The notes: generated by a model not told the origin, from the sequence alone. Shown: positions 23,512-35,811, counted from the first letter of the stretch. The stretch: 64,000 nucleotides of DNA from Silene latifolia (GCF_048544455.1 NC_133538.1:144395922-144459921); one strand, 5' to 3'. Program-made: numbers and translations.

Positions 23512-24499
23512 TATAATTTAATTGATTGATTAGGTGGTGGATTTGTGGAAGAAGCTTTCTAAATTTACTTGTTTATTTGTGATGAATTGCTAAAGGTAGG
23601 TTAACTACTCAACTATGTCTAATTGGTAATTTGATGGATTGTTTATGAGATGGATTGTTAATGTATTGTTGCCATGAGATGAACTGCGTTGTCTTGTGAT
23701 AATTATATCATCGTGAGCATATTGTTATAATTATTCTCTTAAGCAACTTATAATCATGTTATTTTCATTATTGGTTGGTTCTCTGTTGTTGGTTGGTATT
23801 TTGAAAGAGGATTGGCATTGCAACTGAGATTATTTGGTCGACCAGGCACGGGGATATGGAAGAGCCATGGAACTGCGCGGTTTTGGTCGGCGAGGCACGG
23901 TGGTGTTGGGGTTTGGGCATGGACCTGAGCAGTATTCGCATTGTGACGGTTGTGTTGTGGGTTCGGTTGTGGCGTGTGATATGGCACACGGTTGAGCCGT
24001 GTGTATGACAGTCTGGGCTTGAGTTTATTGAGTATATTTTATTGCAGGTTATCGTATTATTATTGTTGTTTAGTTATCCTACTCAATCTCGTGGTTGACT
24101 GTGTATTCGTGAACACCTGTGATGAACCAAATATTGGGGAGCAGATTTATTTCAGGTTAGCTTGTGTGAAGTGCTGGATGCTTGGCGGGAGCTTGGGACG
24201 TTGATCTTCGTCAGTGTCTAGAGATCACTTTAAATTATTCATACACTATTTAGTTTATTTTCCGCTGCAGTTGTTTTAAACGTATTTTGTATTATTTATT
24301 TAGCTTGTTGGAACTTTTGTAATAAAACCATTTGAGGCACTTTATTTATATCTTCTTAAAGTACTTTGGTAATTGTTTGTCTTTTATACTTACTACCACA
24401 GGCAACTGAGTTGGTAACACCATTATTTATCTGGGAATGTCTTGCTAAAGGCTCCTAAATAAATCTGGGTGTTACAATCGGGTAGTTGAAGAGGGACCA

Positions 24500-26471
24500 A
24501 TGAAGGCCGTGAGAGAGGAGGTGGAGGTAGTTGATGATGACACGTTCTTCTCATCTCCAAATCCGTCTTTTGACGAGGTATTAGCTACTACGATTAGTTT
24601 ATAATTGTTGTATATATACTAATTAATTAAATTTATTAATTAAAGTAGTGCATGTATATATACTAATTAATTAAAAATGTGAAGGGCGTTTGCAAGAAGC
24701 CTTGTGTTCTTTACTACAATGCCCCTATAGTACCATCCGGCAAAATTATTGTTGCTAGGGGAGCCGCGTTCTATTACGACCAGATTCTAGAAGTTGAGGT
24801 TCATGGCATTGCACTTCGTTAGAATTGGAGGAAAGTTGCAAGATGTGATGGGTTCTATTGTGCAATGGCCTGAAGCATTCATTAATGTTAACATCTCCGG
24901 GGTAGTTATGCAAAAGCTAACACATTTTATATAATGAATGCCTTTAAATTTATTAGGGTAACCTTATCTAACATATAGTAAGTATTTTAATTTTTACAAT
25001 TGCAGGAGTTACACGGAGCCATTACGACTGAAATTAGGACTACTACGTCAACACCCAAAGTCACTGATTCGACTGCCTCTCCACCCAAATTCAAGAGGTA
25101 GTAATAATTTGAAAAATAGATTGTGAGTTTTTTTTTGTTATTTAAATTATATATGACATCTCATGTAATGTATATATATTTTTTTTTTTCTAAATTGTAG
25201 ATCAAACTTAAAGCAGACGACTTATTATACTATAAGCCATCTAATTTTGCTGCACCCAAGCCTACTGCTCCTCTTAAAGCTAAATATCAGAGCGATGATT
25301 ATAAGAAAAAATTGAATACTCCAAAGCTCGGAGCTTTGCACTAGCTGGCAGAAAGGAAGGCATCTACCGGGGATGTACTCATTATTCAGATTCAAGAGAA
25401 TGTTGTGGGCGAAGGTACAATTGTTATGATGGATGGGGAATCACTGTGTCAGTTTCTCGACCTTGACGAGTTAGATGATATGCACATTTTAATTTGGATG
25501 AAGTAAGTTCATTAATAAAACATGTCATTAGGTTTTATGAATAGTGATCTTAATTTAAATCATCAATGAATATAACACTCTTCGTTCCATTTGACGTAAT
25601 AGGTACCTGTTTACACACATCGTTGAGGGGAACTACGTTTCTCACGACTACGGATTCTTGAAACCTGATGTGTTCACTCTAAAGGTGCATGGAGATACAT
25701 ACGAAAATCACATCGATAAAATTGCTCAACGGTTGACGACGCCCAAAAGCCTATGGCTTGCCCCATACAATGAGAATCGATATGTATAGTACTTTATTAT
25801 AATGAATCACAATTCTATTCATTTATTAACACGCTTACATGCATGTATATGAACTAACAGTTCAATTTTCAATATTTCATAGCAAGCATTGGCTGCTAGT
25901 GGCAATCAATATGAGAAAAAGCATATTGTAGTGGATTGAGTCTTGCGGACATAGTCCCTCTGAGGAATTTGTAAAGTGTGTTTTGAGCAATTGGATCATT
26001 AGTGTGTTTCGAGCAATGTTTACTCCTATCGTTTAACATATGTTTAAGCGAATTAGTGTCTTTCGAGCAATTGGAGCATTATGTTCAATTATTCTCCGGA
26101 TAAAAGTAAGTGTACTCCTAATAATTACTCCTATCATTTAATATATGTTTAAGCGAGAGTTTGATCTAATTTAGCTTATTTGTATGTGATTTATATAATA
26201 GTCCCCTCTACAACCAGACGACAAACAATGCGCCTTTTACTGTTGTCGGTCCATGTAGGAGATTATCACCCGAAAATATACCGGCATAGAGTCATTGGTT
26301 AATGTGTTTTAATAACTATTTCAAGCATAACTTGAGTTTAATTCTATTTAATATTCCACTTATTATGTCTATTTTGATTAAGTATATTTTGATTTGTAGT
26401 TCCCACTTTCAATCAACAACAAAGACCCAACCTACTCGAAGGAAGACATCGACGACATGAGAAATAAGTAG
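24500..26471 (+). pseudogene. Ulp1-like (C48) protease gene of a CACTA element, broken, multi-exon
   Basis: Plant CACTA and some MULE elements carry proteins with a SUMO-protease-like C-terminus of unclear role. Exon pieces: VDDDTFFSSPNPSFDE near 24530-24578; after a GT-AG intron, CVLYYNAPIVPSGKIIVARG (24699-24760); then, after a stop and frameshift, LQDVMGSIVQWPEAF near 24840-24885, a conserved block of these proteins. Later: DGESLCQFLDLDELDDM (25434-25485), FTHIVEGNY near 25611, and the protease core HWLLVAINMR (His codon 25887-25889). The Cys region QPDDKQCAFYCC lies near 26211-26240, and the final exon ends at a TAG at 26469-26471. The His and Cys catalytic positions are visible, but stops and frameshifts make it nonfunctional. 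Exon borders are estimates. Confidence 0.75.
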
Positions 26472-26762
26472 GCCACTTATTTTCTTTTATTAACGGATGG
26501 TCAATAGTCCGCTCATTATGTATGTGTGTATATAGTGCCATGTGTATTTAGTTTTGGTCACCCTGTTTATATTTTTTGATGCTGGGTTGAATTGATCAAT
26601 CTGTGTAATATTCTTATGATGCAGGATTGAATTTTTGCAATGTGCAGCTGCTGAAATGCTACTTTGAAGTAGCATTTCAGCGGAACCTGCTACTGCAAAA
26701 ATTAGCATTTCAGCAGTTGGTGGAACCTGCTAAAACAATTTTTTAAAAAAATATTTATAAAT
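26472..26762. other. CACTA 3' noncoding with a hairpin and repeated block
   Basis: GCTGAAATGCTACTT (26650-26664) and its exact complement (26667-26681) enclose a 2-nt loop. Parts recur downstream (AGCATTTCAGC and GGAACCTGCT, each twice by 26730). No coding sequence. Confidence 0.75.
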
Positions 26763-27205
26763 TCGATTACGGTTAAAAATAAAACCGTAGTCAATAAATA
26801 TATTGAGAATGATCGCATTTAAATATAAACCCACTGACATATTCATCGATAATGCTACGGTCAAAAATATAGTATAACGAAATAAAACCGTTGTGAAATT
26901 CATGACATTTAAAACGGTTTAATAAGCATAAACCGTTGTCGTATTTAATATTTTACAATGGTTTTGTTTCAATAAAACCGTTGTCAGAGGTTTCCGTAGA
27001 GCATTCCAACTAAAACTACCACGATTTCAATATTATAGACAACGGTTTTTGAACAGTTCTTAATATTGTATTACGGTTATTTGAACCGGTTATTTACATT
27101 TTATAACGGTTCCGCCTTTTTAAAAACCGTTGTCACATAATAACAACGGTCGATGTAATAACGGTTCCGTGTTTTGTATTACAACGGTATATCACCTTAC
27201 CTAAC
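26763..27205. repeat. CACTA subterminal repeat array
   Basis: At least twelve copies of ACCGTTGT/ACAACGGT-type motifs and shorter ACGGTT variants in both orientations lie within 450 bp of the terminus. Subterminal repeats of this kind bind the TNPA-type protein in En/Spm; that role is inferred here. Confidence 0.8.
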
Positions 27206-27221
27206 CATTGTTGATCCTATT

Positions 27222-27234
27222 ATTTAGCGTAGTG
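27222..27234. other. CACTA terminal inverted repeat (3' end)
   Basis: ATTTAGCGTAGTG; its complement begins CACTACGCTAAAT, the standard CACTA terminus. The partner terminus is not in the window. Confidence 0.75.
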
Positions 27235-27415
27235 CCTTAAATAAGTTCGAGCCCTTTTACCAGTCGACCCAAGGGGAAAGTTTAAGCCTAATTGGGTTGG
27301 ACCTTATTTAGTCAAGACCATCCTATCAGGGGGCGCGGTTGGAATAACAGACTTAGATGGGAATGAGTTTTCAAACCCGACTAACCTAGACCAACTTAAG
27401 AAATACTACCCTTAG
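27235..27415 (+). pseudogene. Integrase C-terminal tail (GPY/F module) of a Tat-type Ty3/gypsy element
   Basis: One frame gives GKFKPNWVGPYLVK (from about 27275), then ILSGGAVGITDLDG and NLDQLKKYYP with a stop at 27413-27415. This is the GPY/F end of plant Tat-type integrases (compare the Retand-like copy ending at 37261, PYVVQEV and KFLKRYYS). Everything upstream has been displaced by the CACTA insertion at 27234. Confidence 0.8.
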
Positions 27416-29178
27416 ACTAGGTCATACGCGCCACGCGTGAGCCACATGCCACTCCTGTGACACGTCCCAAAGAGTCCCTCGGCCACCTCGAATTTTGTGT
27501 TGCCTTGGTCCTGCGTTTTAACAATTTATATCATCCTCAATATCGTCAAAATATCTTACTTGCATTTTAGGAGTAAGTAAAGCACCTTGCTTATTACCTA
27601 CGTTCATCTTAAGGTCTTGCTTCGAACATGTATTCCTTTGCACAATTTTATTTCGGACTACGTTATGGGTTTGATTTCATCTTAACGGTGAATACGTAGA
27701 CAATCATTTACAAGGACACAACCCAAAAATTATTTTAAAATTCTATATGTGCAAAAAGAAGGACATATGCGTTGGTGTTTGGAATTCGAAAGAATAAATA
27801 AGGGATGGTTAAAAGTTTTTTAACTAAATAAACTATTTATTCAATAAATAGTAGTATGCTAAATAGTACAAAATAAATGCTGAAATTCTAACTTCTAAGC
27901 TAGGATTCTAAAAATCTCGCCTTATTTATTACAACATTAATAAATAAACTAGGTAGAATTTCGTGCTTTGCACGGTCTGCTTTTATATTTTGTTGTTAAG
28001 GCACTAAAATTTATTTTATAGGTTGAAAACTCGTAATACCATCATATTTATAGACTAATTAATTAGTCTATTAACCTATAATATAAAAATCGTTTATAAT
28101 CCTTATCTTTTATTAAAAGAAAGTAATTGAAATCTCATATTTAAAACGTTTTTCCAAATAGTAAAAATAGTTTAGCAAATATCAATCATGAAGGCCCTAA
28201 GGGTATTTCCTACTTGTCAAAAGTTGTTTTTTTTTTTTTTTAAATTTACTCCTATTTTGAAATTAATATTAATTGAAACATGTCTTGTTGAATTTTAAAC
28301 AAAATTTCTCAAAATAATGTAAAAAAGTAGAAGTTTTGGAAAACTGATAAGAAAAATTCTATAATTTGTTAAGAGCTCATAGCATATACTTTATTTAATT
28401 TGTTCTAATCAATAGTTTACTAATGCAAAAACATAAAAAAATATTGATTTATACTCCGGTCGACAGAAAAATGTTAAGTAACAATATTTGAAATTTTATA
28501 AATTATTTTCAAGTAAAAATACAATTAATTTAATATAGTACGGAGTATCAAAATCATTTACACTTCGTTGTTGTGAACAAACTAACAAAGTAGTGCCTTA
28601 TAGGCTTATTAATTAGTCAATCCATTCTCATATTTACAAACTATCATATTCTACTCTAGTGTTTTAAGCCTCCTAAAGTTATTAATTATCTAATCCAGCA
28701 AGTTCGTGGATATATGGATCAAATAATTAATGATGGTCATCCTCTTTATTTGTAAGTTGTTGCTAATCATAAAGAGGAATGAATTATTTTTCTCAACTCC
28801 ACTAAAACTTAATACCTTAGCTTGTATTTTTGATATATGTCCTTTGGGTTTACAATAACCCTTCATCTACGAACATAAATACTCTTAAATTGCTCCATCT
28901 AGCTAGTTATCTCTTTCATTTGCTGGGGCAAAAAATAACATAGGTAGTGATAGAACTACACCAATTTATTACGTAGTATGTTAAAAGTGTTGCCTAATTT
29001 TTGACGATGCCTCAATGACCATTGTTCATTTCTTCATATAGTGTTATAGAAATGCTCCGTTCTTTATAGTAAGAAAAAACGGTAATACCAATTTACTTTA
29101 CAAAATGATAATCGAAAATGTGGCCACATTTATATAGTGCTTATGTACATGCACATGCCCTAACAAAAAAAATAACCT
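27416..29178 (+). other. AT-rich noncoding region: Tat-type 3' UTR, then unrecognised sequence
   Basis: 27640-27720 has GGACTACGTTATGGGTTTGAT followed by GAATACGTAGAC, the ACTACGT/ACGTAG pair also seen after the Retand-like pol (37412-37622), so this is the 3' UTR of the 27235 element. A GAATTTCGTGCTTTGCACGG motif with an internal inverted repeat is at about 27956-27976. From 28000 to 29178 I see only AT-rich DNA without ORFs or recognisable element ends. Confidence 0.5.
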
Positions 29179-29741
29179 TGTAAACGTAGGCACGGAAAAT
29201 TTATTAAGTGCCGAATAAATAAAATAAATTAATTATTTTGAGTTAATACCAAATTTTAACTTAATATAATTAATTTGTCCCGATTAAATGAAATGTGGGT
29301 CGATTCGGATTACAAAAGGAGTTATTCAGATCACTAAACTCAGAAAGAATCAAACTTGGGCCCAGGTTGCTAATAAACCCACAAATGGGTCTGTGACCAC
29401 CAAAGTCCAACAAGGAGATTTGAAACTCTATAAATAGAGCTCTCCTCATTCATTCAAAGGGTTGAAAATTCATAATTGCAAAGGAACTAGAGAGAACAAG
29501 GTACAAAATTCCTACAAATCCTCTCTGTCAAAATCATTGCAAGCAGTCAACAAGCACATCAAATCGTGCCGCATGCGTTGAAGATTCAATCACAAATTCA
29601 AACCTTCAAGAGAGATTCAAGTCATCGCGACCCTCTCAAGAAATCAAATCTACATCGCGTGTAGAACAATTAAATTTGTCTACACGCGCACCCCTCACAT
29701 GTACCCCGTACACTTATCGCAATACAAAATTTGCTGTTACA
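29179..29741 (+). repeat. 5' LTR of Retand-like element (start provisional)
   Basis: Starts at a TGTAAACGTAGGCAC block and ends TGCTGTTACA just before the primer site. The 3' end is well supported by the primer site; the 5' end is a guess because no second LTR is available for comparison. A TATA box is at 29429-29437. Confidence 0.55.
29429..29437 (+). promoter_or_regulatory. TATA box of Retand-like LTR
   Basis: TATAAATAG followed by AGCTCTCC and a CATTCATTCAAAG stretch; a transcript start would be expected near 29460. Inferred from sequence and position. Confidence 0.6.
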
Positions 29742-29746
29742 AATTT

Positions 29747-29763
29747 TGGTGAACCCGACGTGA
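29747..29763 (+). other. Primer binding site of Retand-like element
   Basis: TGGTGAACCCGACGTGA starts 5 nt after the LTR end. It begins with TGG as tRNA-complementary sites do; I do not assign the tRNA. Confidence 0.6.
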
Positions 29764-29818
29764 AAATCTTTACCTCTCATCTCTACTGCTGTTTTTTCAA
29801 GTCTACCAAAAAAAGAAG

Positions 29819-31702
29819 ATGTCTACCAAGCAAAGCACCTCCTCCAGTCCATCCAAGAAGACCTACGCAGATATCCTGCAGAGTATCCCCATTGCTGCTA
29901 CCTCCCTTGCTACGCAGTCAGTTGGCATCTCCACAAGAGGAATGGCGAAGAAGGCTGATGTCAATGCTGCTGCTGCCAGTCTACGCTCTGCACACGTCCC
30001 AACTAGGCCGCGCAAGTTCTCTGTCGCCTCCATAGCTGCTGCTGCTACAACGCTCATGGCCGCCTCTTCTCCTTCACGCGAGGAGACTAGAAGTGTTAAG
30101 GCTGACAAGAAGGCTTATCCTTGCAAACCCAAAGCATCGCCAAAGAAGAAAGAAACCTCAACTCCTAACGTTGCTTCAGTCATGGTGATAAGTGGCGATA
30201 CTCTTGAGGATCGAATGTAGAAAATGAATGATCTCCTTGAAAAGATGATGAAGGAGAATGAAGAAAAGAACAAGAAAATTGATGAGCTCCAAAAAGAGGT
30301 GGTGGCGCTCCATGACAGGAAGGCCGAGAGCGAGCATGGTGACACCGATAGGGATGCTGATCGCGATAGAGAAGTTGGCGGGATAGGGAAAAGCCAAAGA
30401 ATGAGATCAGCAACTTCAATGAAGAGAAGCTGCAGGAGTTAATAGCCAAGACGATCAAGTGTCAGTTGGATGATAGGTCGACAAGTAGTGGACGCTACAT
30501 CAAGCCTTACACTAAGAGGATTGACAGTCTGCGCATGCCATCTGGCTATCAGCCTCCAAAATTTCAACAGTTCGACGGGAAGGGGAACCCAAAGCAACAC
30601 ATCGCCCACTTCGTCGAGACATGCAAAAATGCTGGAACAGAAGGTGATCGTTTGGTGAAACAGTTCGTTCGTTCGCTCAAAGGGATCGCGTTTGACTGGT
30701 TACACAGATCTGGACTCTGAGTCAATTGACAGCTGGGGTCACATAGAAGATGAATTCGTCAATAGATTCTACAGCACCAGACGTGTCGTCAGCATGAGCG
30801 AATTAACAAAGACAACTCAATGGCAAGATGAGCCTGTCGTCGATTACATCAACAGGTGGCGTGCGCTGAGTCTGGAATGCAAGGATCGCTTAAGTGAAGC
30901 GTCAGCAGTTGAAATGTGCGTCAACGGGATGAAATGGGACATTCTTTACATCCTGAAAGGGATCATGCCAAAGAGATTCCAAGATCTGGCTACCCGCACT
31001 CATGACATGGAGATCACAATCAAAGAACATGGTAGTGCTCGACCAAGTTCTTCTGAGGTGCCAAGTGAAAAGAAGGAGTTCAAGAAAACTGATAAGAACT
31101 CCAAATCGTCAACAAAGGAAACAATGGTCGTCGAAACCAGCAGTGCACCTGTGAAAATATCGTCAAAGCCTAAGTATGAAAAGAAGAAAGAGTCATTCTC
31201 TTACAACTACCAACGAGACAAGCCTACATTGAAAGAGTTGCAGGCTAAGAAATACCCATTCCCAGATTCTGACTTGTCTGGAATGCTCGATGACCTCTTA
31301 GAGAAGAAGGTTATACAATTGCCAGAGTCCAAGCGCCCTGAGCAAGCAAACAAGACAAACGAACCCAACTATTGTCGTTATCACAGGCTGGTGAGTCACC
31401 TTATTGAAAAGGGTATATCACTCAAGGAGAAGATCATGCAGCTCTCCAAGGAAGGAAAGACCATTCTTGACTTGGATGACACAGTAACCACAAATCAAAC
31501 TACTGTAGTATTGGAGCAACCTGACGAGCCAATTATACGACAAAGACAGTGTGTCTATATGTTGCCGTTCGGGAGTTTTGATCCTATGGCATTACGGATC
31601 CAAGGGTCATTGTCGTCACTACCTCCAATGCCATTGGAAGAAAGACTACCTCTTCCGGATAAGAATGAGGAAAAGAAGCATGAAGATGACGATGAAGGTT
31701 AG
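29819..31702 (+). pseudogene. gag: gag of Retand-like element, broken
   Basis: Structural protein that forms the particle and binds element RNA. The start at 29819 gives MSTKQSTSSSPSKKTYADIL, basic and Ser/Ala-rich. A TAG at 30218-30220 interrupts the frame, followed by a short coiled-coil-like stretch (KMNDLLEKMMKENEEKNKKI). A frameshift near 30375 leads to MPSGYQPPKFQQFDGKGNP and HIAHFVETCKNAG, the start of the Retrotrans_gag domain. Another frameshift near 30700 (apparently one extra base) leads to DEFVNRFYSTRRVVSM and QWQDEPVVDYINRWRALSLE, the core of that domain. The C-terminal part is Lys-rich and ends at a TAG (31700-31702) in the same frame as the protease region. Confidence 0.85.
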
Positions 31703-33985
31703 ACTTTGGTCACGCGCAAGAAGTCAAAGAAACAAATAAGGCAGATAGCGCAACCTGTTCATCGTCGAAGAAAACAATCAAAGAAGACGAAACCTCGCAA
31801 GACGAAGGGAAAGAGAAAGTCCAAAACAGTGGTCAAACCACATGTCTTGCCTATCGATATACTTGAGAAAGAACCACCAAGTCCCGTCACCTTAAAAGCC
31901 TTCTTCCCACAAGACTTCTTAAACAAGGTTACCGTGTGCACCGTCTCAGCTATGGAAGGTGGTGATGATAAAAAGAAGATAGAGGAAGGACGCCCAGATG
32001 ATGCGGTATTGCCACAACAGTTGCATTATGAAAAGGAGAACGAAACAGTGGCTGCTCTTGACGCCCTTCCTACAAACATGGGATGGAAGCAAATCTTTCA
32101 TCTACCTAAAGAGATTCGTCAGCTGATAATTCAAGGACTTGAGAAGCCTGAGTTGTATGTGGGCAAGATGAAAGAAAAAATTAAGCCTCTTGAGCAATCA
32201 ACTGGATGTGTCTCCTGCAACGCAGCCTTGAGTTTTTCAGATGAGGATTTACTTCTTGGATCCAAACCTCACAACAGGCCACTTTATGTGTCCGGGTACA
32301 TCCGGGGGCAAAAGGTCAAGCGCATCTTAATAGATGAAGGCTCAGGAGTCAATCTCATGCCAAAAGCCACTATGAACGAATTAGGGATCACGATGGATGA
32401 ACTCTCCAGTAGTCGAACAATGATTCATGGTTTCAACTTGAATGGGGAGCGTGTGGTTGGCATGATCCGTGTAAACCTTACCATGGGTGATCTTTCTTCC
32501 GACACATTGTTCCATGTCATGGATGGCAAGACATCATTCAAACTATTGCTGGGACGACCTTGGAAGCACGAGAATGGAGTTGTCGCCTCAACCCTCCATC
32601 AATGCTTGAAATATTATCGTGGTGGCGAAAGGAAAATAGACGGAGACGCCAACCCTTTCTCTATGGTCGACTCTTTCTTCGCTGATGCAAAATTCTTTGA
32701 AGAGAATGGTACTTCCAGTGAGTTCATGCCAACCACCATCTCTTCAACAGGAAAAGGAGGTAAGCGGGAAAAGAACATCATCAAAGAAGATGAAGCTGCA
32801 AGTCCTGCTAAATAAAATGATGTTAAGAAAGAGGTAGACAAGACCAGCAAAACAACTACTCCTGTTGCATCACCCAAGAAGCAAGAGACGACGCAGGAAA
32901 CTACACCACCAGTACTACGCTACATCCCGAAGTCTCGCCGCAAAGATGGGGAGAGTCCTTTTGCAGAGTGTCTAACACCAAAGATAGAGCCTAAGGATAA
33001 AAAGTCAAGTCTGGTGTATAAGCAGGAATGGGTGGCCAAAGTCGTTACACCTCTACCAAGTTCATCTCAAACGAAAATTGTGAGACCTCCTCCGAATGGT
33101 TTCGTCTGTTCATCCAGTCAATCATCAAGTGAGGAAAACAAAGGGATATTTGATTCCAATGCTTACAAGCTACTTGCGAAGGCTGGATATGACTTTACAA
33201 ATCCGACTCCTCTCGGCAAAGTTATGGAAGTTGAGACGTACGGTCTTAACAAAGCACAACATGAAGTGTTCAAGCAAGATGGGAGCTTCATGGTGACCAG
33301 GGTCGGGCTCGGATATGAGTCTCTTACGCCTGTGAAGATTGGTGCTCGTAGAAAAGGGGCTACTGCATCTTCTCATCACATCACAGTAGAAGAGGTCGAA
33401 GAAAATGAAGGAGAGCAAAAGATGCATCCATCTTCAGTCTTCGATCGAATAAGTCCACCTGCAGAGAAGTGTCGCCCTTCTATATTCACAAGGTTAGGGA
33501 GACAAAGTGCTTCAACCAAACACATTTCTGTATTTGCTAGGCTTGGCAATCAAGGAGAAAGTAAAGTCAAAGTGTCAACACCTTCGTTGTGCATAAACAA
33601 GAAGGGCGCAATACATGAACGCTTGGGCGGTCCATCAAAAATAGTCTTCAGTCGACTAGGGGCTCCCAAGAAGAATAGTAGTAAGGGTCGTCCTCTCTCA
33701 ACTTCTCCAACACAAAGTGAAGAAGAAGTAAGAGTAAGCGATGACTTGAGAAGCGCAATACCATCTCGCATGAAGCGTATTCAAGTAGTGGATATCATCC
33801 AACATGAGCCACTCAAAGCAAGGAGGCGCGTACTAGTTCTTACTGGTCAGCAAAACTATGCCGAAGAGCTTGTGTCTTCATCTTCACGTCCCTGTGATAC
33901 AAAACTATACCTGACGAGAACGAAGAAGTTGAGGCGGACGAGGCCCCTGAAACACTTGAAGACGGGGGCAATCGACTGTAGATGA
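31703..33985 (+). pseudogene. Protease and inter-domain linker of Retand-like polyprotein
   Basis: Continues the gag frame. A basic stretch is followed by an aspartic protease with the active-site strand ILIDEGSGVNLMP (about 32327-32365) and the LLGRPW strand near 32548. Tat-group proteases usually read IDGGSA; here the residue after Asp is Glu, which probably impairs catalysis. A TAA at 32813-32815 interrupts the frame, which then continues to 33985. The long linker after the protease contains the repeated motif SVFDRIS/SIFTRLG/SVFARLG (33435-33550), a feature of Retand/Ogre-type polyproteins between protease and RT. A frameshift at about 33900-33990 leads into the RT frame. Confidence 0.8.
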
Positions 33986-34001
33986 ACTCAACGAACTCAA
34001 C

Positions 34002-35180
34002 TTGGGAACTATTGAAGATCCTCGGCCCATTTATGTCAGTGCTCTGCTGACTAAGGAAGAAGAAGAGGAGTACTACAAGTTGTTTGTCAAGTACAAGGAT
34101 GTCTTCGCTTGGAGCTATAAGGAGATGCCTGGACTCAGTCCAAAAATTGCAGTTCATCGTCTAGCAATCAAGAAAGGCACCAGTCCCAAAAAGCAACCTC
34201 AACGTCGTTTCAGGCCGGAGCTTGTACCTGAAATTGAAAAGGAAGTCAATAAAATCATTGAAGCAGGTTTCATTCGAGAAGTCAAATATTCTACCTGGAT
34301 AGCAAACATTGTCCCAGTCAGAAAGAAGAATGGACAACTGCGCATATGTGTCGACTTTAGAGACCTTAATGATGCATGCCCGAAGGATGACTTCCCTTTG
34401 CCAGTTACAGAGTTGATGATTGACGCAACCACTTGTCATGAAGCCCTCTCATTCATGGATTGTACTGCTGGTTACAATCAAATACATATGGCACCTGAAG
34501 ATAAGGAAGCAACAGGTTTTCGAACCCCAAAAGGAATTTTCTGCTACACAGTCATGCCGTTTGGATTGAAGAATGCTGGCGCTACGTACCAACGCGCAAT
34601 GCAAAAGATCTTTGATGACTTGCTGCATAAAACAATAGAGTGTTATGTTGATGACGTGGTTGTCAAATCAAAGAAAAGAGAAGACCATATCAAAGACCCT
34701 CGAACCGTCTTTGAAAGACTTAGAAAATGTCAACTCAAGATGAATCCACTCAAGTGCGCATTTGGAGTCACATCTGGGAAGTTCTTAGGTTTTGTGGTCA
34801 GGCATAGAGGCATTGAAATTGACCAAACAAAAATCAAAGCTATCAACGAAATGCCGGAACCAAAGACATTGAAAGACTTGCGCGGATTGCAAGGACGTTT
34901 GGCATACATCCGAAGGTTCATCTCTAACTTAGCCGGGCGTTGCCAGCCGTTTAGCCATCTCATGAAAAAGGATGCTCCATTTCAATGGGATGAAAAATGC
35001 AAAAATGCTTTTGATAGCATCAAGAAGTACTTGGCCAGCGCGCCAGTGCTGGGGGCACCAATTCCAGGAAGGCCACTTGTCCTCTACATTGCAGCACAAG
35101 AACTCTCACTGGGGGCAATGTGTGCTCAAGAAATTGAAGACCGCAAGGAGAGAGCACTCTCGTACCTTGGTTGGAGCTGA
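34002..35180 (+). pseudogene. Reverse transcriptase of Retand-like element
   Basis: Copies element RNA into DNA. The domain is nearly complete: VFAWSYKEMPGL and FRPELVPEIEKEVNKIIEAG at the entry, VRKKNGQLRICVDFRDLN, MDCTAGYNQIHMA, MPFGLKNAGATYQRAM, and the catalytic CYVDDVVVKS near 34640-34670. The start of RNase H follows (FQWDEKCKNAFDSIK; VLYIAAQELSLGA). The reading frame ends at 35178-35180 after a frameshift near 35165, beyond which the RNase H continues in another frame. The codon used as start is only the first ATG in frame; in the intact element this is part of one polyprotein. Catalytic residues are preserved. Confidence 0.9.
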
Positions 35181-35811
35181 GTTGAATTACGCGCCCATAG
35201 AGAAGATATGTCTTGCTTTGGTGTTCGCCATCCAGAAGTTGAGGCACTACATGCAGGCGCATACCATACATGTGGTCTCAAAAGCTGATCCAATCAAGTA
35301 CATACTCTCAAGACCAGTCTTGTCTGGAAGACTTGCGAAATGGGCAATGTTGCTTAAGCAGTATGACTTGGTGTTCATGCCTCAAAAGGCTGTGAAAGGT
35401 CAAGCTATCGCCGACTTCTTTGCTGATCATCCAGTGCCAGCAGAGTGGAAAATTTCAGATGACCTCCAAGGAGAAGAAATTTTCTATGTGGACGTCCTAC
35501 CTCCATGGCAAATGTACTTTGACGATGCTGCAAGGCAAGATGGAGCTGGAGCTGGAGTTGTATTCGTAACTCCACAAAATCATCTTATGCCATATGCCTT
35601 TACACTCACTCAGTTGTGTACAAAAAATATGGCAGAATACCAAGCTCTCAAACTCGGTCTTCAAATGGCGATCGAAATAGGTGTCAGGGATATGGACATA
35701 TATGGAGACTCAAAGCTGGTGGTCAACCAAGTCCTTGGTGAATATGAAGTGAAAAAAGAAGACTTGATTCCCTACCATCAACAGCATTACAATCTCTTTG
35801 AATCAACTTGA
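35160..35811 (+). pseudogene. RNase H end plus second, archaeal-type RNase H of Retand-like element
   Basis: First RNase H ends with LVGAELNYAPIEKICLAL, LRHYMQAHTIHV and AIADFFADHPVP (to about 35430). The second RNase H follows: WQMYFDDAARQDGAGAGVVF (about 35508-35567), NMAEYQALKLGLQMAIE and YGDSKLVVNQVLGEYEVK, with the usual D, E and D positions visible. The first motif has Asp where FDGA is usual. A tandem second RNase H of this type marks the Tat lineage. A frameshift near 35800 shifts the frame into the integrase. Confidence 0.85.

Larger units (their letters stand above)
22620..24476 (+). repeat. 3' LTR of Tekay/Del element, with nested MITE
   Basis: Starts TGTAATACTCCGC and ends GGGTGTTACA; about 1.86 kb including a 258-bp MITE (23254-23511). 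A TATA-like TATATAAATA at 22894-22903 would mark the U3 promoter. The partner 5' LTR is not in the window. Confidence 0.85.
24477..27234 (+). mobile_element. 3' portion of a CACTA (En/Spm-like) DNA transposon
   Basis: Contains an Ulp1-like gene remnant (24500-26471), a hairpin (26650-26681), a subterminal array of ACCGTTGT/ACAACGGT motifs (26763-27205), and a terminus ATTTAGCGTAGTG at 27222-27234, the complement of a CACTACGC start. The left side is cut by the Tekay LTR end at 24476. The right side abuts a Tat-type integrase tail, so the CACTA inserted into that older element. No TNP2 transposase gene is in this piece. Confidence 0.8.

Noticed and set aside
29863-30458. Minus-strand ORFs opposite Retand-like gag
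   Set aside because: Shadows of the gag coding strand; composition follows the complementary Lys/Glu codons.
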